5,273 nt of DNA from Candidatus Woesearchaeota archaeon. Its GTDB lineage: Archaea; Nanobdellota; Nanobdellia; Woesearchaeales; UBA12501. The translations under genes and the position numbers were made by a program. The stretch lies in contig JAPLZS010000055.1 of the NCBI GenBank assembly GCA_026394915.1, positions 1 to 5,273 on the forward strand, read 5' to 3'. Shown here piece by piece: positions 1 to 4,912 of this stretch (its first letter is position 1; every line of letters begins with the position of its first letter). The notes below the pieces were generated by a model. That model searched no databases. It was not told the DNA's origin and saw only the letters and a list, made by a program, of their open reading frames with translations.

Positions 1-270
1 CGGCTGATCCTGCTGATATAATGAATCAGGATATCCTTTATATGCTGTCCTGATAATGCCGAATCTGCTGCTGACATGATAAAAGAAATCTTCTGTACCA
101 GGTATGAGTCTGTCTGCTATCCTTACTGTCACGCAATAAACATTATCATTGCGGTTATTTGAGCCTATCTCTATAGGGTTGTCTATCCTCTGCACCAATG
201 CCTTATTCCCCCTTGCCTTTTCAATGCCTCTCCTGACTAAATCATCGATTGCTATCTCTTCTGGTTTCAT
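1..270 (-). CDS. Unrecognised protein, N-terminal 90 residues (runs off left edge)
   Basis: An open frame starts at ATG 270-268 and continues without a stop to base 1, giving 90 residues and no C-terminus. I do not recognise the family. It begins MKPEEIAIDDLVRRGIEKAR, which looks like an amphipathic helix. A region of alternating hydrophobic residues follows (about 43-75, containing VYCVTVRIADR and FFYHVSSRFG), suggesting beta strands. There is no signal peptide or membrane segment. The start is supported by a strong Shine-Dalgarno GGAGGTG five bases upstream. It lies 30 bp after the GAPDH stop on the same strand, so it is probably the third gene of the same operon. A VSSR-aromatic-G motif (residues 66-71) also occurs in the 235-aa protein at the other end of the operon. 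That may be chance or may mark a shared domain. The gene is real with good confidence; its function is unknown. Confidence 0.75.
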   Translation of the reverse strand, partial: MKPEEIAIDDLVRRGIEKARGNKALVQRIDNPIEIGSNNRNDNVYCVTVRIADRLIPGTEDFFYHVSSRFGIIRTAYKGYPDSLYQQDQP

Positions 271-275
271 TTTTT

Positions 276-282
276 CACCTCC
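276..282 (-). promoter_or_regulatory. Shine-Dalgarno sequence of the left-edge gene
   Basis: The minus strand reads GGAGGTG followed by five A residues and ATG. This near-perfect anti-16S match fixes the start of the left-edge gene at 270 and shows it can be translated from a polycistronic mRNA carrying GAPDH. Confidence 0.8.
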
Positions 283-300
283 AACTAAAGATATTGTAAA

Positions 301-1356
301 TCACTGCGCCCTATCCAAAGTCAAAATAAGATCAGTCAGTCTTCTTGCATAGCCTCTTTCATTGTTGTAAAAACCGCTCACAGTCACTACATTCTTCTGT
401 GTCTTGCTTACAGCAGTCTGATCAGGCATGAAGACAACTGAGTGATTGTCAGTTATCAGATCGCCGGAGACTATCTCATCTGGATTATATCCTATGATGC
501 GGGGGAAATAACCTGAAGCTCTTTTCATGACACTGTTTATCTCTTCTACACTAGTCTTTTTTCCTAATGTCAAGAAAACATCTATAGACGAGACAACTTG
601 CACAGGCACCCTTCTTGCATAAGCCATGAGCCTGCCCGAGAGTGAAGAAAGCACATCACTGATCACGCTCTCTGCTCCTGTGTCTGAAGGCACTATATTA
701 GCGCCGGCAGTCCTGCCTCTACGAGGTTTCTTATGATAAGAGTCTATTGTATCCTGGTCATTTGTGTATGCATGAACTGTCTCAAAGAATCCATATTGTA
801 TCCCAAATTCATCATTCATAACTTTCAGCATAGGCAGCAGAGCGTTTGAAGTGCATGATGCATTCGATATTGCCCTGTAATTCCTTTTCGCTTCTCCTAT
901 TGCTGCATCATTCACGCCCATGATTATTGTCTTGACATCAGGGTCTCCGCTTTCCTTTGGCGCTGTCAGGATGACATATTTTACAGAATCCTTCAGATGG
1001 TCTGACAAACCGCCTTTCTCTGACCTGAACTTCCTGAAGAGGCCAGTGGCTTCCATCACAATCTCAACGCTGCATTCACCCCAAGGGATCTTTGAAGGCA
1101 ATGGTTGGTTAAAGACAGGAATCTCCGTATCATCAAGAATTATTGAATTGTCTCTTGCTTCGACAGTTCCTGGGTATGGTCCGTGAGCTGAATCATACTT
1201 GAGCAGGTAAGCGATATCTTTTGGGCTTGCCATATCATTTATTGCAGCAATCCTTATCCTTCCTGCCTGCCTTTCTTTCATGGATTCTTTCACTGCCTGT
1301 CTTGCAAGCTTGCCCAATCCATTGATTCCAATAACAATCTGCCTTTCTTTCTCCAT
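301..1356 (-). CDS. gap: Glyceraldehyde-3-phosphate dehydrogenase, class I (bacterial type)
   Basis: A 351-residue cytosolic enzyme that interconverts glyceraldehyde-3-phosphate and 1,3-bisphosphoglycerate with NAD(P) in glycolysis/gluconeogenesis. It has an N-terminal Rossmann domain (GINGLGKLARQ, residues 10-20; AIND ending at Asp41, the position that favours NAD). The catalytic domain has SNASCTSN (164-171; nucleophile Cys168), HAYTNDQ (195-201; base His195), GRTAGANIVPSDTGA (214-228) and RRVP (Arg249, phosphate site). The C-terminal FYNNERGY (329-336) keeps the nicotinamide-contacting Asn332. This is the class I signature, not the archaeal class II type. Departures from the usual motif: SCTTN is SCTSN, WYDNE is FYNNE, the usual W/T/F before GY is Arg334, and the Leu-Pro pair linked to NAD preference aligns with Ser206-Tyr207, so cofactor choice is uncertain. 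It is slightly longer than the usual 330-340 residues. GAGGAGGC lies six bases before ATG. It sits between two unknown genes in a likely operon. Confidence 0.95.
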   Translation of the reverse strand: MEKERQIVIGINGLGKLARQAVKESMKERQAGRIRIAAINDMASPKDIAYLLKYDSAHGPYPGTVEARDNSIILDDTEIPVFNQPLPSKIPWGECSVEIVMEATGLFRKFRSEKGGLSDHLKDSVKYVILTAPKESGDPDVKTIIMGVNDAAIGEAKRNYRAISNASCTSNALLPMLKVMNDEFGIQYGFFETVHAYTNDQDTIDSYHKKPRRGRTAGANIVPSDTGAESVISDVLSSLSGRLMAYARRVPVQVVSSIDVFLTLGKKTSVEEINSVMKRASGYFPRIIGYNPDEIVSGDLITDNHSVVFMPDQTAVSKTQKNVVTVSGFYNNERGYARRLTDLILTLDRAQ

Positions 1357-1362
1357 TTTGAT

Positions 1363-1370
1363 GCCTCCTC
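1363..1370 (-). promoter_or_regulatory. Shine-Dalgarno sequence of gap
   Basis: The minus strand reads GAGGAGGC, then six bases, then ATG at 1356. The 50-bp gap to the upstream gene contains no convincing TATA box, so gap is probably co-transcribed with the 235-aa gene. Confidence 0.75.
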
Positions 1371-1406
1371 AATCTTCTGAAATCCTCTGAAATGATTTTG
1401 GATCGG

Positions 1407-2114
1407 TCAATCATCCTCATCATCCATATGATAATAATCACGGAACTCCTGCTCCTGCCTGTTCAGCTCATTGTTTACCGGGACAACCAATGCAGATTTT
1501 ATTATCCTGCACTTCTCGACCCGATCTTTGTCATTTAAGTCTATTAGGCTGCCGTCTGCATTATAGAAAGCCATGCCCCATCTGGATGATACATTAACCA
1601 AGAAATATACCTCACCATCTGCTTTCAGGAAACCGCATTCTCTATAGTTGGGTTTTATTGTTGCTCCCTCAAATTCCCAACCTTGCTCCTTGCAAGCATT
1701 GTCTATCATAGAAAGCAGATCCCTGCCATGGACAGAGAAACTCTCATATTCATTGCTGCATGAAGTCCTGAATGCCATCCTTGACATGTAATCATTCTCC
1801 TTGAGCTCGCCAAGCACAATTGCAGCATCTTCACCATAATTCTCCGGCATCTTGTGGCGGTTCCAGTAGAATCTCATGCCGTCTCCTTGATCATTGAATC
1901 TCGGCCCGAATTTGATATCCGCCCCGGTTATCTGGCTGCCCGGATTCTTAGAATTGTATTCTTCGGCAACATCATCCGCTGAAGTCCCTGAATTTACATT
2001 CCAATAGAATATGAAGCTCTCAAGCTCTTCATCAATGAAATGCCTTTGCTTGTGAATCTTTTCTGCCATTTCAATGCATCTTGATGATATCTCTTCGTTG
2101 GTGTTTTCATTCAT
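1407..2114 (-). CDS. Unrecognised acidic 235-aa protein, first gene of the gap operon
   Basis: A complete 235-residue frame from ATG 2114 to TGA 1407, with GGAGGAG six bases before the start. I recognise no family. It has a charged, helical-looking N-terminus (1-35), two aromatic FYWN motifs (36-39 and 82-85), a middle part rich in Gly and aromatics, several cysteines (13, 119, 141, 160, 202), and a strand-like stretch EVYFLVNVSSRWGMAFYN (168-185). The C-terminal tail is polar and strongly acidic, ending MDDEDD. No signal peptide, membrane span or nucleotide-binding loop is visible, so it is probably cytosolic. It is first in the likely operon with gap and is divergent from the first TrmB-like regulator. 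A role linked to central carbon metabolism is possible only by context. The codon usage and ribosome site look like those of a real gene. The VSSR-aromatic-G motif is shared with the left-edge protein. Confidence 0.8.
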   Translation of the reverse strand: MNENTNEEISSRCIEMAEKIHKQRHFIDEELESFIFYWNVNSGTSADDVAEEYNSKNPGSQITGADIKFGPRFNDQGDGMRFYWNRHKMPENYGEDAAIVLGELKENDYMSRMAFRTSCSNEYESFSVHGRDLLSMIDNACKEQGWEFEGATIKPNYRECGFLKADGEVYFLVNVSSRWGMAFYNADGSLIDLNDKDRVEKCRIIKSALVVPVNNELNRQEQEFRDYYHMDDEDD

Positions 2115-2120
2115 GCCGCT

Positions 2121-2127
2121 CTCCTCC
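2121..2127 (-). promoter_or_regulatory. Shine-Dalgarno sequence of the 235-aa gene
   Basis: The minus strand reads GGAGGAG with a six-base spacer to ATG 2114. It supports that start and shows the operon's first gene is not leaderless, unlike the divergent regulator. Confidence 0.75.
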
Positions 2128-2268
2128 GCTTAAGCTCATGCTTTGATCATACTTTAACCATGATTATCTATAGCTACCGCTAACCCAGTTTTTCTTCATT
2201 CCCATTAAACTTAAAACCGTGAATTTGAGGTTTACAGGCCCTATAGACTATAAATACGTTTCCTACTA

Positions 2269-2281
2269 AAAAACGGTTTTT
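2269..2281. promoter_or_regulatory. Candidate operator: 13-bp inverted repeat
   Basis: AAAAAC-G-GTTTTT is a perfect six-base inverted repeat around one central G, centred at 2275, about 24 bp upstream of the TATA box of the first regulator. The second promoter keeps the left arm and centre (AAAAAACGGT, 3385-3394) but not the right arm. AAAACCGT at 2213-2220 is the exact reverse complement of ACGGTTTT at 2273-2280, giving a second, distant half-site. Dimeric winged-helix regulators commonly bind such sites. No binding is demonstrated, and an A/T-rich palindrome could arise by chance. Confidence 0.4.
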
Positions 2282-2282
2282 G

Positions 2283-2306
2283 GTGTTAAAAAGAAACATT
2301 TAAATA
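2283..2306 (+). promoter_or_regulatory. Archaeal core promoter (BRE/TATA) of the first TrmB-like gene
   Basis: The A-rich BRE-like AAAGAAACA is followed directly by TATA box TTTAAATA (2299-2306). The ATG at 2329 lies 30 nt from the first base of the TATA box, which is where an archaeal transcript should begin, so the mRNA is predicted to be leaderless. All 24 bases are identical to 3400-3423 upstream of the second regulator. Confidence 0.85.
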
Positions 2307-2328
2307 GATGATAACCATAACTGACAGC

Positions 2329-3246
2329 ATGGTGCTGGGCAATACTTTTTTTGATGCGCTGAAGAACAGGTGCGATTTCAATGAGAAAGAGATAGCAATA
2401 CTGAAATCCCTCAGGAACGGCGATATTTCTGCAAAGAAGATATCTTCAAAATCAGGCATACCTTTGGGCAGATTGTATGAGCATCTGAACAGGCTTCTTG
2501 AATTCAGACTTATCGAAAAAAGAGGTAAGAAACCATGCGTCTACAGCATAGATAACATGGATGAAAAAGTGAGGAGTTTCATGAAGAACAGGTTTGACAA
2601 GGTGATAACTGATGAGGATGCTATACTCAGGACATTGAGCAACGGCGAAGAGAAAGATTACATAGAAGTGACACGATCAAAAGAGGAATTCACATATTCT
2701 CAGCTCAAGATGCTCGGATCATGCAAAAAACTCTATACCTTCTCAAGGATGGGATCAATGCCTCTTTTCATGTATCCAAGCAATTTTGATGATTTCCTTA
2801 GGCTAAGGAAAGAGGTCTCAAAGGCAAGGCCCACTCTTGCCCATTCGTCCACTGAGATGTCGCTGATGGTCACAAGGGCATACATTGATGCATACAAGGA
2901 AGGAAAGGAGCTTATCGCAGTCATGTGCAAGGATACATTCGATTTCCATTTCAATCTCGCAAGAAAGAGCCTTGGAGAGGATTTTGCAAAGAACATGCTG
3001 GATGACCTGAAGCAAAAGATGAAAAAATACAAGATAAAGATTTATCTTCTTGACGAGAATATACCCATGCAGATATTCATGAATGAGAACTCAGTCTATC
3101 TCTCTATGATACATGAAGGAGCTACATTCGGCTCAGTCATACACAGCACTGATGTCAGGAACATGTATATGTCCATGTATGATGGCATGATAGAGAGATC
3201 AGTGCCTATTGAGAAATACCTGAAGACTATTTCTGGCAAAAGATAA
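2329..3246 (+). CDS. TrmB-like winged-helix transcriptional regulator, copy 1
   Basis: A 305-residue predicted DNA-binding regulator. The N-terminal winged helix (about 18-75) has KISSKSGIPLGRLYEHLNRL with recognition helix near 45-57 and wing LIEKRGKKPCVYS, closely following the TrmB pattern (sGvprskvYevLrsLekkGlve). A linker helix (about 76-105) follows, then an alpha/beta C-terminal domain (about 108-299), presumably for ligand sensing and dimerisation, with IKIYLLDENIPMQIFMNE (236-253) and the final PIEKYLK. The ligand is unknown; family members often sense sugars. I chose ATG 2329 rather than the in-frame ATG 2308 because the latter abuts the TATA box and could not be in the mRNA. From 2329 the protein also aligns without gaps from residue 1 with copy 2. 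It has no Shine-Dalgarno sequence. It is divergent from the gap operon, a likely target. It is about 54% identical to copy 2 by manual count. Confidence 0.88.
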   Translation: MVLGNTFFDALKNRCDFNEKEIAILKSLRNGDISAKKISSKSGIPLGRLYEHLNRLLEFRLIEKRGKKPCVYSIDNMDEKVRSFMKNRFDKVITDEDAILRTLSNGEEKDYIEVTRSKEEFTYSQLKMLGSCKKLYTFSRMGSMPLFMYPSNFDDFLRLRKEVSKARPTLAHSSTEMSLMVTRAYIDAYKEGKELIAVMCKDTFDFHFNLARKSLGEDFAKNMLDDLKQKMKKYKIKIYLLDENIPMQIFMNENSVYLSMIHEGATFGSVIHSTDVRNMYMSMYDGMIERSVPIEKYLKTISGKR

Positions 3247-3326
3247 GCGTAGGATTGACTCGCAGAAAAGGCAATAGAAGAAAAATAAGCCTAAAATAAG
3301 ATGAGATGATCATCAGTTCTAAAAAG

Positions 3327-3445
3327 CTTAAAACCCATAAATAGAGGTCTCCAGCCAGTATAGAGCTTAAACTAATTTTATACAAAAAAACGGTAAAATG
3401 TGTTAAAAAGAAACATTTAAATAATCCATTGCCATAACGCTTTCC
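3327..3445 (+). repeat. Promoter repeat, copy B (partner 2210-2328)
   Basis: Second copy of the duplicated promoter. It differs from copy A mainly by losing the right arm of the AAAAACGGTTTTT inverted repeat (here CGGTAAAA) and the TATAAATA at 2249-2256. These are the places where the regulation of the two copies could have diverged. Confidence 0.75.
3400..3423 (+). promoter_or_regulatory. Archaeal core promoter (BRE/TATA) of the second TrmB-like gene
   Basis: The same BRE-like AAAGAAACA plus TTTAAATA (3416-3423) as copy 1, with exactly the same 30-nt distance from TATA start to ATG (3446). A leaderless transcript is predicted. A separate promoter means copy 2 need not depend on read-through from copy 1. 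Confidence 0.85.
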
Positions 3446-4357
3446 ATGGAGATATCAAACAAGATATTTGATGAATTAAAGAACAGGTGCGGTCTGAGCG
3501 AGAAGCAGACTCTTGTCATGAAATGTCTTAGGAACGGCGACCTCACTGCAAAGAAGCTCTCATCAAAAGCTAACATACCTCTCGGAAGGCTTTATGAGTA
3601 CATAAGCGAGCTTCTTGGATATGGTCTTATCGAGAAAAGAGGGAAGAAACCATGCATCTACAGCATGGACAATGCAGATGAGAAGATACGAAATTTCCTG
3701 AAGACAAGGTTCAACAGGGTGATAAACGACGAGAAAGATATCCTTAACATGCTAAACAAGAAGGATGAAAAAGATTATATAGAGATAACAAAGACAAAAG
3801 AGGAATTCATCTACACTCAGCTCAAGATGCTCGGCACAAGCAAGAAGTTCTACACATACACGAGATTCGGTTCAATACCTTTCATAATATATCCTTCAAA
3901 ACTGAACAAATTCATGAAATTAAGGGAAGCCATAATGAAATCAAGGTCAACTCTGGCAGGAGCCTCGAATGACACTTCCATGATGATAAACAAGGCTTAC
4001 ATCGATGCATATGCTTCTGACAGGTCGCTGATTGCGATAATCTGCAAGGAAAGCTTTGATTTTCACATAAACCTTGTTAAGAAGGAGCTCGGCCAGGAAT
4101 TCTATGAGGATATGATAGATGACCTGAAAGACAGGATAAGGGATCATGACATAAAGATATATCTTGTCGACAAGCAGTTCCCTCTGCAGATATTCCTGAA
4201 TGAGGATGTCGTCTATGTTTCGATTGTCCAGGGCGGAGCGACATATGGCACAATAATGCACAGCAAGGACGCAAGAGACATCTACATGCATCTGTTCGAG
4301 GAGATGACCAAGAGGGCAATCCCTATCGAGAAATACTTAAAGGGGCCGAAGAACTGA
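3446..4357 (+). CDS. TrmB-like winged-helix transcriptional regulator, copy 2
   Basis: A 303-residue paralogue of the preceding gene, aligned without a single gap except for two residues at the C-terminus. The winged helix is the best-kept part: LRNGD, IPLGRLYE and LIEKRGKKPC are identical in both, so the two proteins may recognise similar DNA. The C-terminal domain (about 108-300) is more divergent but keeps KDYIE, QLKMLG, AYIDAY, FDFH, DDLK, IKIYL and PIEKYLK. Changes cluster in loops, compatible with a different ligand. It presumably acts as a dimer on chromosomal promoters, and a heterodimer with copy 1 is conceivable. ATG 3446 is the only sensible start: it is 30 nt after the TATA box begins and there is no Shine-Dalgarno sequence. 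The stop lies 24 bp from the convergent apt stop. The regulon is unknown; the GAPDH operon is the nearest metabolic candidate. Confidence 0.88.
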   Translation: MEISNKIFDELKNRCGLSEKQTLVMKCLRNGDLTAKKLSSKANIPLGRLYEYISELLGYGLIEKRGKKPCIYSMDNADEKIRNFLKTRFNRVINDEKDILNMLNKKDEKDYIEITKTKEEFIYTQLKMLGTSKKFYTYTRFGSIPFIIYPSKLNKFMKLREAIMKSRSTLAGASNDTSMMINKAYIDAYASDRSLIAIICKESFDFHINLVKKELGQEFYEDMIDDLKDRIRDHDIKIYLVDKQFPLQIFLNEDVVYVSIVQGGATYGTIMHSKDARDIYMHLFEEMTKRAIPIEKYLKGPKN

Positions 4358-4381
4358 TTGTCAGCTCAGCAAGTCTAATGA

Positions 4382-4912
4382 TTAATCCCCTTCAAACTCG
4401 CACTGCGCATACACTTTGTATCCTTTTGCTTCCAGCTTCTTCCTTCCGCCGATGTCAGGAAGGTCAACGATGAAAGCGCACTCAACAACCTTGCCGCCGA
4501 GCTTCTCAACAAGCTTGCATGCAGCAAGCATTGTGCCCCCTGTTGCAACAAGATCATCTATTATAAGCACATTCTGGCCTTTTGTGATTGCATCCTTGTG
4601 CATCTCTATTGTGTCAGTGCCGTACTCCAGGTCATAAGTCTCAGAGACAGTCTCTGCAGGAAGCTTTCCTTTTTTCCTCACTGGAACAAATCCTTTTCCG
4701 AGAAGATAAGCGAGAGCTCCGCCGAGTATGAATCCCCTCGAATCAATTCCGACAACAACATCAATCTTCTGGCCCCCGTATCGCTTAACAAAATCATCCA
4801 TCACAAGCTTCAGTCCGACTGGATCCTTGAGCAATGTTGTGATATCTCTGAACATTATTCCTTTCTTCGGCCAGTGAGGCACTGTACGTATCCTGGATTT
4901 TATTTCATGCAT
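4382..4912 (-). CDS. apt: Adenine phosphoribosyltransferase
   Basis: A 176-residue cytosolic purine-salvage enzyme that makes AMP and pyrophosphate from adenine and PRPP. Family landmarks are all present in order: PKKGIMFRDITTLL (15-28), the base-binding and hood region; GIDSRGFILGGALA (55-68); the mobile loop RKKGKLP (79-85) with ETYDLEYGTDTIEMH (91-105); and the PRPP-binding VLIIDDLVATGGT (115-127) with acidic pair Asp119-Asp120. FIVDLPDIGGRKKL (147-160) follows. Length is normal for the family (about 170-180). The start at 4912 has AGGTG five bases upstream, inside the upstream gene, and overlaps that gene by 13 nt, so the two are probably translationally coupled in one operon. It converges on the second TrmB-like gene. 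I see no broken catalytic residue. Confidence 0.96.
   Translation of the reverse strand: MHEIKSRIRTVPHWPKKGIMFRDITTLLKDPVGLKLVMDDFVKRYGGQKIDVVVGIDSRGFILGGALAYLLGKGFVPVRKKGKLPAETVSETYDLEYGTDTIEMHKDAITKGQNVLIIDDLVATGGTMLAACKLVEKLGGKVVECAFIVDLPDIGGRKKLEAKGYKVYAQCEFEGD

Larger units (their letters stand above)
2115..2328. promoter_or_regulatory. Divergent regulatory region between the gap operon and the first TrmB-like gene
   Basis: This 214-bp spacer separates two divergent transcription units and holds no supportable gene. Next to the left gene is GGAGGAG (2121-2127, minus strand). On the minus strand CTATAGATA (2165-2173) is at a plausible distance to serve as a weak TATA box for the operon, but the match is poor. 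The right part (2210-2328) carries the plus-strand promoter and is repeated upstream of the second regulator. It includes a perfect 13-bp inverted repeat (2269-2281) and the partner sequence AAAACCGT (2213-2220). These are candidate operator sites for TrmB-like regulators acting in both directions; that role is inferred from position. Confidence 0.6.
2210..2328 (+). repeat. Promoter repeat, copy A (partner 3327-3445)
   Basis: This segment aligns without gaps with 3327-3445. Shared blocks are CTTAAAACC at the left end, TATAGA, TAAA, AAAAAACGGT, the perfect 24-bp core and CCATAAC (2315-2321). The following coding regions continue in the same register, so this is the upstream end of a tandem duplication with a 1117-bp period. 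Confidence 0.75.
3247..3445 (+). promoter_or_regulatory. Intergenic region with duplicated promoter of the second TrmB-like gene
   Basis: A 199-bp spacer. The first 80 bp hold nothing I can name beyond a short palindrome at 3305-3314, and no T-run terminator follows copy 1. From 3327 on, the sequence aligns without gaps at offset 1117 with 2210-2328: about two thirds identical over 3327-3397, then 24/24 identical at 3400-3423, then a shared CCATAAC (3432-3438). Gene and promoter were therefore duplicated together. Confidence 0.75.

Noticed and set aside
149..352. Plus-strand 67-residue frame
   Set aside because: It lies across the ends of two minus-strand genes, with no promoter or ribosome site. 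It is a shadow of the left-edge gene and gap.
920..1186. Plus-strand 88-residue frame inside gap
   Set aside because: Fully antisense to GAPDH, whose motifs are unambiguous.
1235..1441. Minus-strand 68-residue frame spanning the 235-aa/gap junction
   Set aside because: Overlaps the start of gap and the end of the 235-aa gene in another frame, without its own ribosome site; it reads as frame-shifted GAPDH.
2249..2256. TATAAATA as a second plus-strand promoter
   Set aside because: A good TATA match on its own, but not conserved in copy B, and the downstream TTTAAATA with BRE at the fixed 30-nt spacing explains the gene better.
2308..2328. Upstream in-frame ATG of the first TrmB-like gene
   Set aside because: It directly follows the TATA box and precedes the expected transcription start; copy 2 has no matching extension.
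3305..3314. GATGATCATC perfect 10-bp palindrome after copy 1
   Set aside because: Short, not repeated elsewhere in the window and outside the conserved promoter block; likely chance.
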